Numbered from the stretch's first letter, positions 17,262-26,949 are shown. The stretch is DNA of 64,000 bases from Spirosoma sp. (GCF_026391055.1 NZ_JAPLET010000024.1:1-64000), one strand, 5' to 3'. Made by a program: numbers and translations. Notes: generated from the letters alone by a model not told the origin.

Positions 17262-18449
17262 TTATTCCAGCGCAGCTACACCGGGCAGTACTTTACCTTC
17301 CATGTATTCCAGCAAGGCTCCACCACCGGTAGACACGTAACTAACACGATCGCCGTAGCCAGCCTGATTGACTGCCGACGCCGAGTCGCCACCACCAATG
17401 AGCGAGAAAGCACCGTTTTCTTCAGTAGCTTTCACCACGGCTTCGGCAATGGCATTCGTGCCTTTGGCAAAATTCTCGAATTCAAATACGCCCATCGGGC
17501 CATTCCAGAGAATGGTTTTCGACTTAAGAACAACCTCTTTAAACAGTTCAATGGTTTTTGGACCAATGTCTAGTCCTTCCCAGCCATCAGGAATCTGACC
17601 GGTTGGTACGATCTGACGGTTGGCATCATTCGAAAAATCGTCGGCGCAGAGGTTGTCGACGGGCATATAAATCTTCACGCCTTTAGCTTCGGCTTTTTTC
17701 AGCAGTTCAAGAGCCAGTTCCTGCTTATCGGCTTCGAGCAGCGATTTTCCAATGTTGCCGCCCTGCGCTTTGGTGAAGGTATAGGTCATACCACCGCCGA
17801 TGATCAGGTTATCAACCGTGTCGAGTAGTTTCTCGATGATCAGAATTTTATCAGAGATTTTAGCTCCACCCATAATGGCGGTGAATGGCCGCTCTGCCTC
17901 TTCCAGAATCTTCTTGGCGTTAGCTAGCTCAGCATTCATCACGTAACCCGCCACGCGGTCTTCAAAAAACTGGCCCATAACGGCCGTCGACGCGTGAGCA
18001 CGGTGAGCCGTTCCAAAGGCGTCGTTAACCCAGACATTACCCAGCTTGGCAAGCTTTTCGGCGAACGCTACATCCCCTTTCTCTTCCTCTTTATAGAACC
18101 GCAGGTTTTCAAGCAGCAGGATTTCGCCGGGTTGCAGACTGGCAGCTAAGTCCGTTGCCGACTGACCTATGCAATCGTCCGCGAATTTCACGTCGCGGCC
18201 AAAAGCTTCTTTCAGGGCAGGCAGTATGTGCTTGAGCGAATATTTTTCTTCGGGACCACCTTTGGGGCGGCCGAGGTGCGACATCAGGATGGCTGAACCG
18301 CCGTCGTTCACGATCTTCAGAACGGTTGGGATGGTTGCCTTGATGCGGGTATCATCCGTAATATTGTACTCTTTGTCGAGTGGCACGTTGAAGTCCACCC
18401 GAACGAGGGCTTTCTTACCGGCAAAATTGTAGGTATCTACGGTTTTCAT
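17262..18449 (-). CDS. pgk: Phosphoglycerate kinase
   Basis: 395 aa, full length for bacterial Pgk. Transfers the acyl phosphate of 1,3-bisphosphoglycerate to ADP in lower glycolysis; cytoplasmic. The substrate motifs KALVRVDFNVPLD and SHLGRPKG, and the nucleotide-side motifs NGPMGVFEFENFAKG and FSLIGGGDSASAVNQAG, are all present. It is monocistronic and convergent with the TPR gene. A TAAGTTTG element at 18488-18481 (minus) lies about 32 bp upstream of the start, fitting a Bacteroidota -7 box. Confidence 0.98.
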   Translation of the reverse strand: MKTVDTYNFAGKKALVRVDFNVPLDKEYNITDDTRIKATIPTVLKIVNDGGSAILMSHLGRPKGGPEEKYSLKHILPALKEAFGRDVKFADDCIGQSATDLAASLQPGEILLLENLRFYKEEEKGDVAFAEKLAKLGNVWVNDAFGTAHRAHASTAVMGQFFEDRVAGYVMNAELANAKKILEEAERPFTAIMGGAKISDKILIIEKLLDTVDNLIIGGGMTYTFTKAQGGNIGKSLLEADKQELALELLKKAEAKGVKIYMPVDNLCADDFSNDANRQIVPTGQIPDGWEGLDIGPKTIELFKEVVLKSKTILWNGPMGVFEFENFAKGTNAIAEAVVKATEENGAFSLIGGGDSASAVNQAGYGDRVSYVSTGGGALLEYMEGKVLPGVAALE

Positions 18450-18480
18450 GCGACTGCGTATGGTCGTTGGTTTTCGAGGC

Positions 18481-18488
18481 CAAACTTA
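18481..18488 (-). promoter_or_regulatory. Candidate -7 promoter element of pgk
   Basis: TAAGTTTG matches TAnnTTTG and would start transcription about 25 nt before the pgk ATG. No TTG was found at the expected -33 distance. Confidence 0.45.
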
Positions 18489-18720
18489 GCGGTTTTTTAG
18501 CAGACGCGAGCGGTAAGTTTATGGTTGTTCCTATCAAACCGCGATTCGAAGGGTTGTATGCCACTCAATATACTGTTGAAGAGCTAGTTCAGCAAAGGCT
18601 TTCTTTGTCTTTAGATGGCTCATTTCCAAAGATCACCAAATCTTTTCATCATTAATATCAATATTTGTCCGCATAGCTTTTTCATCCGTTTATACATAAC
18701 CATGTTCAATTCCATACACA

Positions 18721-19911
18721 TCAATACTTCCCTTCACTCCCAGCTCCGCCAAAATCACCTTTGCCAAACTGAAGGTCGTCTTTTGGCCCGTTGGGTATAG
18801 TACTGGTAGCATGAGCGACGGCAATAGTAGCCACGTTGATAAATAATTCGTTTGGCGAATCATCGTCAGGGGCATCGGTGAAGCCGTGTTTAGGGCTGGA
18901 TAAATACCGAATTCCAGCTACTGCAAGACCGATCAGCCCCAACCCACCTACAGTGAGGGCAACATTGAGCGGTACCAGCGCCGTATAGTCATGTACCGTC
19001 ATGAACGCAGCGATAAGGCCCAGCGTACCCAGGATGATAAGCATCCGGTTATGCTTCGTCAGGCCCTGCCACAGATAGAGGCCCGGAATAGCAAAGGTCA
19101 GTATCCAGAAGAGAACGGGCAACCCAATTTGAGGAGCTTCCGTCAGTGCAGATCGGCCCGAACTCGATTCAAGTAGAAGTCCGTTCAGTTCGCGCACCAT
19201 GAAATAGTTACCGCTGGCAGCCAGAACAATCAGCGACAGCCATTGCACCAGATTAAGCGGATCGGCGTAGTAAGTTGGATTGCTGGTTCGGTTAATGACC
19301 TGCCTAACCCCGATGTACAGTAACAGCGAAACGCCCATCATAACGAAGGGAAGTACATCTCGCCCCCCGCTTACCTTCAGTAAACTATCGAAGATAGCGG
19401 TGTAAAAAGCCGCCAGCGAAAAGAAAGCGATCAGTGTGTCGCCGTAATACCATAGTACCAGCAGCAATAGCGGCAACGTGAACAGGCAATGCGTGGATAC
19501 CGATAGTCCATTCGGCAGAAACTGATTAAAGCCAAACGCCAGAAAGCCCGTCAATGTCACAACAAAAGCATTGTCGATGCCATTCCGGTACAGCAGCCGA
19601 CGGTTTATCAGAAACCAGCCCACTATTCCTACACCGATACCAAAGGCAATATTGAATACACCATAGACTGTTGGATTGTCCAGCATACCGGAGAAAATAC
19701 TGGCGGGCAGTAGGTAACACGCCAGTATGGCCACGGTCGTAAACAGGAACAGACCAATTTCGATGAACCCGTTTGTCCGGCGAAACTCCACGGGGTAAGC
19801 TTTGCGTATGGCCTCCATTTGCTCGTCGGACAACAGCCCCTGTCGATGCCACCGCTCCGACTGTATGAGCAGGTCTCGGTTATAAATCCACTGTTCGTTA
19901 TATGCTTTCAT
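18721..19911 (-). CDS. Polytopic membrane protein, DUF2157-like (second of pair)
   Basis: 396 aa. An N-terminal cytoplasmic helix-turn part (SERWHRQGLLSDEQMEAIRKAYP) precedes about ten hydrophobic segments spanning residues 48-340. The C-terminal tail is polar and Gly-rich. The domain order matches the neighbouring gene and the DUF2157 family, whose function is unknown. Its start overlaps the end of the upstream gene by 14 bp, so the two are translationally coupled. Confidence 0.75.
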   Translation of the reverse strand: MKAYNEQWIYNRDLLIQSERWHRQGLLSDEQMEAIRKAYPVEFRRTNGFIEIGLFLFTTVAILACYLLPASIFSGMLDNPTVYGVFNIAFGIGVGIVGWFLINRRLLYRNGIDNAFVVTLTGFLAFGFNQFLPNGLSVSTHCLFTLPLLLLVLWYYGDTLIAFFSLAAFYTAIFDSLLKVSGGRDVLPFVMMGVSLLLYIGVRQVINRTSNPTYYADPLNLVQWLSLIVLAASGNYFMVRELNGLLLESSSGRSALTEAPQIGLPVLFWILTFAIPGLYLWQGLTKHNRMLIILGTLGLIAAFMTVHDYTALVPLNVALTVGGLGLIGLAVAGIRYLSSPKHGFTDAPDDDSPNELFINVATIAVAHATSTIPNGPKDDLQFGKGDFGGAGSEGKY

Positions 19912-20899
19912 TCGTTCGATTGCCTTTGGGTAACTGGCTCATGAGGTAATAGACAAACGCAATGCCGGTTACGATAAAGTACCAGTAATAGGTATCGTCG
20001 CTGGATGGTTTTAGGTAATGAAAAAACAGGTAGGTTACCCCGATGTACCCATACACACTACTCATCAGCAGGAACAGAAACGACCCCTCCGACGCAGCCG
20101 TCGATTGACGCTGCTGCCGCGTGTACCGGTCAAAAGCGAAGCAGGCGATGCCAAGTCCCAAGGCAAACCACAATCGCGCTTCATCGAAGTTGAATAATCC
20201 ACCCAGCAGTGCTACCATCAGCAGATTACCAGCTATGGTCAGGTACGTGTAGGTAAAATGGGGTTTGATACGCCGATTCTCCAGAACGAACGCGACACCA
20301 ATTAGCACAAGGGACAGCGAAATGGCAGAAATAACCGTATCCTGATCGAAAAAGTTGGTTTTAAAATAAAGCTGGAGCGGCCGGACGGTTACCCCTACCC
20401 ACGAGATCAAGGCCGTCAATGCCATACCTAACACGCCCCGATGATCGAACCGATAAGCAATTGGCAAAAACAAAGCGGCCGGCAGCAGGGTAACCAATCC
20501 GTAACGCGAGCCAAACACTTCGTACGCATATTGCGCGTAGCCTTCCAGCGTCAGGAAGAGCAGACAGGCCAGAATTAAGGCGTAATCGCCAAAAGTCGAC
20601 CTGCTTTTTGCCTGAATCAGCGTCCAAACCGGTCGATTGCGCCAGGCGAAATAAAAGCTTCCGGTACAGGCAGCCGCGATAGCCGTCAGCAAAGCCCCCT
20701 GTCCGATCTGATCGAAGTTATCATAGACCAGCAATCCCAACCCCAGGCTAAGTAACAGAATCCCGATATAAAGCATCGAGCGGAGCTCCCAATGTAGCGA
20801 AAAAGGTTTTTTACGCTCTAATTCAGCTATTTCGGTCTGCTGCCTGGGTAGTATAAGCCCTTGTTTGCTCAGTACGTTCAGCACATCGTCCGGGGACAT
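19898..20899 (-). CDS. DUF2157-type polytopic membrane protein (first of pair)
   Basis: 333 aa from the ATG at 20899; a longer in-frame start would extend into the divergent promoter and adds Cys-rich nonsense. N-terminal MSPDDVLNVLSKQGLILPRQQ is a short helical domain typical of DUF2157. About ten membrane helices follow, with LYIGILLLSLGLGLLVYDNF the first. Function unknown. Coupled to the gene at 18721-19911 by overlap. Divergent from the FAN1 gene, with 50 bp between starts. Confidence 0.75.
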   Translation of the reverse strand: MSPDDVLNVLSKQGLILPRQQTEIAELERKKPFSLHWELRSMLYIGILLLSLGLGLLVYDNFDQIGQGALLTAIAAACTGSFYFAWRNRPVWTLIQAKSRSTFGDYALILACLLFLTLEGYAQYAYEVFGSRYGLVTLLPAALFLPIAYRFDHRGVLGMALTALISWVGVTVRPLQLYFKTNFFDQDTVISAISLSLVLIGVAFVLENRRIKPHFTYTYLTIAGNLLMVALLGGLFNFDEARLWFALGLGIACFAFDRYTRQQRQSTAASEGSFLFLLMSSVYGYIGVTYLFFHYLKPSSDDTYYWYFIVTGIAFVYYLMSQLPKGNRTNESI

Positions 20900-20949
20900 A
20901 AATGATTGTTTTTTTGTTATACAAATGCGGTTTTCACCCGCTTTACAGC

Positions 20950-22638
20950 ATGGTTGGACGACAAAAGACACCCCTTACTCCCCGTTACTACCTCGACAAT
21001 TTCCGCTACGTGCTGGACTTTGTTAAACGGCTGTACGGCAATCTGTTAAGCGATTCCGAATGGGATTTTATTCATCAGTTCGAGGCCTTACCCCTCGACG
21101 CCCAGTGCCTGTATGTGCGGTTCAGTAACCGTAAAGGACTCTTTTTTCGTACCAATAAACTACAGTATAACGAAATAACTGACCTACCGGCTAGTGTAAA
21201 TGCATTGATAGAAGCCGGATTTGTTGAACGGCTGTCGGCTCACCATGAAATTATGGGCGAAGCCGCTCTGAGCGTTTTCACCAAGCCAGAACTCCTCAAC
21301 CTGCTTCCTCTAGAACCGGAAGAGAGTCGGCCCTTAGCAAAAGAGAAAAAGGAAAGTGTTGTCCGCTACGCGCTTCACGAGCTTGATTTCGCCGAAGTTG
21401 TTACCAGCCTGACTACGCATGAGACGGTGGTGAAGATGAACTTCGAAGCCGAAGGCATGATGGTGAAGTACCTCTTTTTCGGCAACCGAGGCAGCAACAT
21501 GACCGAATTTGTGGTGCGCGACCTTGGCATGGTCAATTTCGAGCAATACGACGAAAGCAAGCTAACGGCCCGCTTCCGCACCCGTAAAGAAGTGGAGGAT
21601 AAACTGCTGATTTCGCTCACGAACGAAGAGTTTTACGACCTCAAAGAAGCTGAAACTCCCGCCGATGATATTTACAACTGGTTTTTGAACTGGAACGAAA
21701 CACGCCCCGAGCTAACAGAAATTGCCATTCCGGGTTATCAGAAACTGGTTTGCCGCGTGGGGGCATTTTTGGAACGGCAAAAACTTCCCGATCAGGCACT
21801 AGCCGTCTATGAACTCTCAGACCGGGTTCCGGCGCGGGAACGGCGGGTTCGACTACTTTTCAAAAACGGCTCCGTTGAGGAAGCGCTGGCTCTCTGTGAT
21901 GAAATAGCCGTCAGCCCATTAAACGCTGAAGAACGTTACTTTGCTACCGATTTTCGGGAGAAGATCCTGGGGTTGAGCGAGAAAAAACGGACGCGCAAAG
22001 CCACGACGCGTTTTTTGTCCGATGCCGAAAGTGTCAATATCCCGGCAGCTTACCGTCATCATGTCGAAGCGGGCGTGATGAATTATTATTTAGAAAATGA
22101 TTTCGACGCGGCTTTCACAGAAAATTATCCCTGGCGTGGTTTGTTCGGACTGGTATTCTGGGACATTATCTACGACGCCAACGTGTCGGCTATTCACCAC
22201 CCGCTGCAACGGGCTCCGTCCGATTTTTATCTACCCGATTTCTACCTGAAACGCGAAGACTTGCTAAAAAAGCGACTAACCGAACTCGATACGAAAGACG
22301 ACTGGCGACGGCATGTAGGCCGGATGTTCAACGCCAAATATGGCATTACGAATGTGCTGGTCGACTGGTCGGATGAGTTGTTAGGGCTTGTTCAGCAGAT
22401 GATCGAGTTACTGGATATTGAGCAACTGAGGCTGATACTGCTCGAAATGGCCCGCAATGTCCGTGAGCATACCCGCGGCTTCCCCGACTTACTGATTTGG
22501 AACGACCAGGGCGGCTATAGCTTTGTGGAAGTTAAATCGCCTACCGACCACCTCGGCCCGCAGCAGCTGCACTGGCTGGAATTTTTCCAGACTATTGGTG
22601 TACGGGGCAAAGTTGTGCGGGTAATCTGGGAGTTATGA
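20950..22638 (+). CDS. FAN1-type structure-specific nuclease with VRR-NUC domain
   Basis: 562 aa from ATG 20950, close to the length of characterised Pseudomonas FAN1. The middle is helical and TPR-like (about 250-350). The region YPWRGLFGLVFWDIIYD is a family hallmark. The C-terminal VRR-NUC core has GFPDLLIW followed by SFVEVKSPTDHLG, supplying the PD...ExK catalytic residues; QQLHWLEFFQ closes the domain. FAN1 enzymes incise flapped DNA and unhook interstrand crosslinks. The gene stands alone between divergent DUF2157 genes and a convergent methyltransferase whose stop overlaps by 6 bp. Confidence 0.88.
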   Translation: MVGRQKTPLTPRYYLDNFRYVLDFVKRLYGNLLSDSEWDFIHQFEALPLDAQCLYVRFSNRKGLFFRTNKLQYNEITDLPASVNALIEAGFVERLSAHHEIMGEAALSVFTKPELLNLLPLEPEESRPLAKEKKESVVRYALHELDFAEVVTSLTTHETVVKMNFEAEGMMVKYLFFGNRGSNMTEFVVRDLGMVNFEQYDESKLTARFRTRKEVEDKLLISLTNEEFYDLKEAETPADDIYNWFLNWNETRPELTEIAIPGYQKLVCRVGAFLERQKLPDQALAVYELSDRVPARERRVRLLFKNGSVEEALALCDEIAVSPLNAEERYFATDFREKILGLSEKKRTRKATTRFLSDAESVNIPAAYRHHVEAGVMNYYLENDFDAAFTENYPWRGLFGLVFWDIIYDANVSAIHHPLQRAPSDFYLPDFYLKREDLLKKRLTELDTKDDWRRHVGRMFNAKYGITNVLVDWSDELLGLVQQMIELLDIEQLRLILLEMARNVREHTRGFPDLLIWNDQGGYSFVEVKSPTDHLGPQQLHWLEFFQTIGVRGKVVRVIWEL

Positions 22639-23373
22639 AACCACTCCCAGTCGAAGAAAGATCGGGAAAGCTACATCGCGCTCACCATCACCCCAGGCCG
22701 GACGTAAATCATCTCCCAGCCCGATAATAGGGTCTTCTTCATTTTCGTGAATGTATTGCCGCACCGCCGACCAGGTGCGGAGGTAGTTCATGAATCGGTC
22801 CAGCGACCAGTTGCGACGTGCCGTGAAGGTAGCGTATTGGATGTTCGAAAACGGAAACGGCAAGGCTGCATACCGGTTGTCGATGTGTGTCCGTTGGGGG
22901 TCCCAGTAAGGTCCGATTCGGTTCCGGTAAAAATCAAGCATGATTGGGTCGAGATCAGAACCGAGTTGTACTAATCCGTAGCCCCATTCGGCAATAACGG
23001 CATTGGGCTTAGCAACTCTTCGGACTTCCTGGTGAAAGGCCTTTACATCGAACCAGTGTATGGCCTGACCGACGGTAACCAGGTCAAAAGAGTTATCCGC
23101 AAAAGGCGTTTGTTCGGCTAAACTCGTCTGATACTGTATATTCGGCTTTTTTACGGCCAGAATAAGCTGGGTTTCGCTGATATCCGTAGCGTCGACCTGA
23201 TCAAACAATTCGGCCAATGCACCGGCAATCTGACCGTTTCCGGTGGCGCAATCCCAAGCGCGCTGCCGACCAGGGCAGTCTTTTAGGATAAAATCATATA
23301 AGTCGGCGGGGTAGTCGATACGGTATTGAGCGTATAGATCGGCATGACCCGAGAAGCGGTCGATGGGTTGCAT
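22633..23373 (-). CDS. Class I SAM-dependent methyltransferase
   Basis: 246 aa. Motif I AWDCATGNGQIAG binds SAM; TDISETQLILA is the acidic loop; FDLVTVGQAIHWFD is motif IV. Resembles the Methyltransf_11 group that includes trans-aconitate-like and yeast Crg1-like enzymes. The substrate is unknown. Tail-to-tail overlap of 6 bp with the FAN1 gene. Monocistronic. Confidence 0.85.
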   Translation of the reverse strand: MQPIDRFSGHADLYAQYRIDYPADLYDFILKDCPGRQRAWDCATGNGQIAGALAELFDQVDATDISETQLILAVKKPNIQYQTSLAEQTPFADNSFDLVTVGQAIHWFDVKAFHQEVRRVAKPNAVIAEWGYGLVQLGSDLDPIMLDFYRNRIGPYWDPQRTHIDNRYAALPFPFSNIQYATFTARRNWSLDRFMNYLRTWSAVRQYIHENEEDPIIGLGDDLRPAWGDGERDVAFPIFLRLGVVS

Positions 23374-23456
23374 ATAAATTTCTTTTCAGCAATTTTAAAC
23401 GTTTTTTAAGAACAACTGTCTAAACAGTGGTTTAATAGGAAAAACCGTTGCTAAAA

Positions 23457-23487
23457 TTGGGTTATGACCCCAAACCATCTATTTTTG
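23457..23487 (+). promoter_or_regulatory. Candidate Bacteroidota promoter of the cytochrome c gene
   Basis: TTG at 23457-23459, then a 20-nt spacer, then TATTTTTG at 23480-23487, matching TTG-N17-23-TAnnTTTG. Transcription would begin about 55 nt before the ATG. Confidence 0.6.
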
Positions 23488-23547
23488 CGCGGTTGACTTG
23501 TTGCCCTCACTCAATCTGTTTGTTTATTTACCGTTTACCCGATTCTC

Positions 23548-23937
23548 ATGAAAAAAATACTTGGTATTCTCATCGCTTCGGCTTCGCTTGCCGTAGCTTC
23601 CATCGACGTTAAGGCTCAGGCGCCATCCGATATTCCTGCAGAAATGAATACCCTGATGACGAAATATACGTGCATAGCCTGCCACCGTCCAAATCAACGG
23701 TTAGTAGGTCCAGCGTATGCCGATGTAGCCAAAAAGAAGTATTCAAACGAGGAAATTGTTAACCTGATCTATAATCCAATTCCATCTCACTGGCCGGGTT
23801 ATCCGCCAATGGCTGCGATGAAGCAAGTGCCCAAAGAAGATGCGATGAAACTGGCGGTCTGGATTAATTCTCTGGATGATAGCCCTGCCAAGAAGGGCGG
23901 TGCTACCAAAGCGAAATCCAAAAGCAAGAAAGCTTAA
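23548..23937 (+). CDS. Small periplasmic cytochrome c (class I)
   Basis: 129 aa. Signal peptide residues 1-23 (ends VKA-QA). Haem site CIACH at 42-46; RLVGPAYADVAKKKY follows, as in cytochrome c551/c552-like proteins. The axial Met is probably in PPMAAMKQVP. The C-terminus is a Lys-rich tail (KKGGATKAKSKSKKA) beyond the haem domain. Likely a periplasmic electron carrier. Monocistronic, with its own promoter and a terminator that overlaps the stop codon. Confidence 0.9.
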   Translation: MKKILGILIASASLAVASIDVKAQAPSDIPAEMNTLMTKYTCIACHRPNQRLVGPAYADVAKKKYSNEEIVNLIYNPIPSHWPGYPPMAAMKQVPKEDAMKLAVWINSLDDSPAKKGGATKAKSKSKKA

Positions 23938-23979
23938 AAGAAAAACACCGGACTTATCAGTCCGGTGTTTTTCTTTTAA
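23934..23979. terminator. Strong terminator overlapping the cytochrome c stop
   Basis: 20-bp perfect stem (TTAAAAGAAAAACACCGGAC with its complement) around a 6-nt loop; the first arm contains the TAA stop. Symmetric, so it can also serve the convergent gene ending at 24004. Confidence 0.9.
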
Positions 23980-24003
23980 GGGCTACCTAAACATGAACGA
24001 AGA

Positions 24004-24465
24004 TCAGTAGTCGCTGACAACTATCTTTTTCCCGGATGCTTTCTTGGCGTAAGAGCCGATGAGCGTAACCTGGCTTTGAGGTTTGGCCGGTGGATCAATA
24101 ACAAATGCCTGTGCGTAACGGCTATTCTGCTTGCTCAGTACAATTGTATAGTTGCCTGCGGGTAAGATAGCCAGATCGAACCGTCGTCGGTATTGCCTAA
24201 CTGTTTCGTAGGCATCATAAAAAATCTGACCTTCGGTATTTTCTATTTGTACTCGAACCGACCCACCCGTGGGATTATTAAAAACGACTCTGACGGTCGA
24301 TGGCTGGGTAGTTGATGGGTAAACCATAGCCTCAAAACCAGCGGGTAACGGCGTCAGCTTCGGTTGCCCGGTAAAGGTCTGCGCCTGGAGGAATGGTGCA
24401 TACAAGAACAGAGCTATCAATACTACACGGGTATCGTACGTAGGCAGAAAACGGTTCGCGCTCAT
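24004..24465 (-). CDS. Exported hypothetical protein
   Basis: 153 aa. Signal segment VLIALFLYAPFLQAQ (about residues 15-29), then a beta-rich region. RVVFNNPTGGSVRVQIENT and PAGNYTIVLSKQ recall the fold of Bacteroidota C-terminal sorting or carbohydrate-binding-like beta-sandwiches, but the C-terminus is a basic ASGKKIVVSDY, not a classic sorting signal. Function unknown. Confidence 0.6.
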   Translation of the reverse strand: MSANRFLPTYDTRVVLIALFLYAPFLQAQTFTGQPKLTPLPAGFEAMVYPSTTQPSTVRVVFNNPTGGSVRVQIENTEGQIFYDAYETVRQYRRRFDLAILPAGNYTIVLSKQNSRYAQAFVIDPPAKPQSQVTLIGSYAKKASGKKIVVSDY

Positions 24466-24634
24466 TGGTTTAGTTACGATTTGGGTGGAATTAGTCGGAT
24501 GTAGGCAAATGAGTTATGACCTGGTCTGCTGTTCTGTCTATGGCTTATGACAACGCCTAATTAATAGACCCAGAAACCCAGTCAGGTTACATGACGTGAT
24601 CTTTATTTTAGCAGCTTCGTGGAGTAGGGACAAA

Positions 24635-24665
24635 AAAAATCACCAGACTTAGTCTGGTGATTTTT
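24635..24665. terminator. Terminator of the rlmB transcript
   Basis: AAAAATCACCAGAC / GTCTGGTGATTTTT, 14-bp perfect stem with 3-nt loop; A-run on the far side gives a T-run in the minus direction. Confidence 0.85.
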
Positions 24666-24694
24666 ATACGTGAATAAAGAGGAGAGTCGGGAGG

Positions 24695-25525
24695 TTACTG
24701 AACTGAACTCACAGGCAAACTCCGCTGTCGGACGGCTTCGTATAGAATCACGCCGGTTGCTACCGACACGTTCAATGAACCAACGGCTCCCAAAAGCGGA
24801 ATCTTAACATGGGTGTCCACCATACGAAGCAGTTCGGGCGATATACCGTCCTCTTCTGAACCCATGATGATCGCCATGGGACCTGTTAGATCAGTGGTCC
24901 GTTCGTAAAGGTCGCGGGCCGATTTTTCAGTACAAGCCACCACCGTGATACCCGACTCTTGTAAATATTTTACGGTTTCAGTCAGATCAGGTTCCCGGCA
25001 AACGGAAATGTGGTTCAACGCTCCAGACGATGTTTTCATGGCATCGGAGTTAATAGCTGCTGCACCCCGTCCCGGAATAACAATGCACTGAATACCAGTA
25101 CACTCCGCCGTGCGGGCGATAGCACCGAAATTACGGACATCGGTAATACGGTCCAGCAATAGAAAGAAAGGAACCTCGCCCCGCTCAAATACATCGGCTA
25201 TTACATTCGATAGTTTAACGTATTGCACCTGGGCAATCAGACAAACTACACCCTGATGGTTCTTTCGGGTAAACCGGTCGAGACGCTCAACGGGAACGCG
25301 CTGGATGGTAACCCGCTTCTGAAAAGCCAGATTTTGAATATCGGGATTGCTCAATCCCTTCTCCATGTAGAGTTTATCAATCTGCTGATCGGATTTCAAC
25401 GTCTCGATAACGGACTGAATACCAAACACCATCTCATCGGGCTGAGGCTGGTACTGTGGTTTTGACCCTCCTGGGCGTGGCTTATAATTGGGGCGATTTA
25501 CTCGCGGATTGCGCCGGTTCTCCAT
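24695..25525 (-). CDS. rlmB: 23S rRNA (guanosine-2'-O-)-methyltransferase RlmB (TrmH/SpoU family)
   Basis: 276 aa from ATG 25525. The basic Pro-rich lead is followed by a substrate-binding domain (VFGIQSVIETLKSD) and the SpoU knot: VRNFGAIARTAECTG (motif 1), IMGSEEDGIS (motif 2) and PLLGAVGSLNVSVATG (motif 3). Methylates 2'-O of a conserved G in the 23S peptidyl-transferase loop. The start overlaps the preceding GWxTD gene by 28 bp, so it is probably co-transcribed with it. Confidence 0.9.
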   Translation of the reverse strand: MENRRNPRVNRPNYKPRPGGSKPQYQPQPDEMVFGIQSVIETLKSDQQIDKLYMEKGLSNPDIQNLAFQKRVTIQRVPVERLDRFTRKNHQGVVCLIAQVQYVKLSNVIADVFERGEVPFFLLLDRITDVRNFGAIARTAECTGIQCIVIPGRGAAAINSDAMKTSSGALNHISVCREPDLTETVKYLQESGITVVACTEKSARDLYERTTDLTGPMAIIMGSEEDGISPELLRMVDTHVKIPLLGAVGSLNVSVATGVILYEAVRQRSLPVSSVQ

Positions 25526-26949
25526 GCTTCGACAATCGGGTACCAAACCGGCTGATACTCAATGAAGCGCACCAGTTCGTAATGATCCTCGACAAATTGA
25601 TTCGGTTTTTTTGTAAAGGTAAAGTTAACCTCCGAGACATTGGCCCGGCGATTATAAACCCACACTTCGCGCTCGCGGTTCCTTTGCACCCGGTCCGGAG
25701 CGCCAAGTACGATGTAAATCATACCTTTATCGGTCTTCCAGCCCTCCTTGTAGGACGTAAATAAGCGGTTTGCTTCTTCTACACGGTCGAAATAGGCTTT
25801 CAAGGTTTTGCGGGCTACTTCTTCGTTCCCCGACATCAGACTCAGCCAGTAACGGTCGAAGGCCTTTTTCGTGTCCTGCGCCTGATTCAGTTCACTGATT
25901 TCAGAACTGGTACTCATGTACAGCACTGGCTTAATCAGTTTCTCGGGGCGGGTCAGCTTGGGGAATCGCTTATCAGCCGCTACCAAGCCAATACCGGCTA
26001 CGTCGGCGGTATCTTCCACAAAATAGTACAGCCCTTCGCGCGGAATGATAAATGGTTTATTGGTTGTAATGCTCAGGGTAGAATCTTCAGTCAGCGATTT
26101 GGCTGCGGGCCGGGCCGACGTATTCATGGGTGATGAGGCCGCTTCAAAATCGTGCCGGTATCGATAGCCCAACAGCTGTTTGTTCGATCCGTTTACATCG
26201 CGGATAATAACCGTATCGCCAATGTTCACATAATTACGCAGTTGAGGACGCGTTCCCGTTTTATCGAACAGCGAATACCGGTCGCTCAGCTTTGCCCCTT
26301 TAAAGCGTAAGGTCAGGTCATTGCGGGCTTTGGTTCCAGAGCTACTCTCGGTAAATTCAGATAGCAGGACAGAGGAGGGTGCGTCTTTGGGGCGTTTTAC
26401 ATCGAATCTGAGGGTTAAATGATCACCCTCTTGCCCTACGTTTTCCGTGGTAAGCGGAACAGTTCCATACCCAAGTCGCTCCCGGTTATTATAATCGGGG
26501 TACATGACGTAGGCCATCAGAAAATGCTCAACAAAATCAGCAGGCTTTAGTACAACCTCGCCCGCCGGAGATTTAGCCGTAATGTCCATGTACACACGAA
26601 CACTGTTGCTGTCAATAGCCAGAAACTTCCCTTTAATGGACGTTACCATCCACTCACCGGCCGCTTTACCGGATACCGACGGGGTGGTTCCCAAAGCTGG
26701 CCCATCCGTCATAACTTTAACTGGAGCGGGGGTCTGCGCCGTTGACGAACGGGAATCGGTACGCGGAGATTCTGATCGCTGGGAATCGGTACGGGGCGCT
26801 TCGGCGGGGCGGGTGGCGGGCCGATTCTGATTCCGCTGCGCTTCGGTACGGGCATCGTAGGCTGCATTAGCCCGGTCCTGCTGCGTTTTTTTATTGGTCG
26901 AACAGGCCGTCAGAAAACAAATGAAAAAGAAAGCAGATAGAATACGCAT
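25498..26949 (-). CDS. GWxTD-domain lipoprotein
   Basis: 483 aa. Lipoprotein signal FFFICFLTAC, Cys at residue 16. A low-complexity region (about 25-75) with TDSQRSESPRTDSR repeats links to a beta-rich middle. The C-terminal GWxTD domain begins at GWKTDKGMIYIVLGAPD and includes VWVYNRR. The domain is widespread in Bacteroidota and its role is unknown. The DNA repeats GGAATCGGTACG twice within the linker, a likely slippage point. Upstream is a 167-bp divergent region. Confidence 0.85.
   Translation of the reverse strand: MRILSAFFFICFLTACSTNKKTQQDRANAAYDARTEAQRNQNRPATRPAEAPRTDSQRSESPRTDSRSSTAQTPAPVKVMTDGPALGTTPSVSGKAAGEWMVTSIKGKFLAIDSNSVRVYMDITAKSPAGEVVLKPADFVEHFLMAYVMYPDYNNRERLGYGTVPLTTENVGQEGDHLTLRFDVKRPKDAPSSVLLSEFTESSSGTKARNDLTLRFKGAKLSDRYSLFDKTGTRPQLRNYVNIGDTVIIRDVNGSNKQLLGYRYRHDFEAASSPMNTSARPAAKSLTEDSTLSITTNKPFIIPREGLYYFVEDTADVAGIGLVAADKRFPKLTRPEKLIKPVLYMSTSSEISELNQAQDTKKAFDRYWLSLMSGNEEVARKTLKAYFDRVEEANRLFTSYKEGWKTDKGMIYIVLGAPDRVQRNREREVWVYNRRANVSEVNFTFTKKPNQFVEDHYELVRFIEYQPVWYPIVEAWRTGAIRE

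Noticed and set aside
18467..18655. 62-codon plus-strand frame upstream of pgk
   Set aside because: Overlaps the likely pgk promoter on the opposite strand and has no recognisable features.
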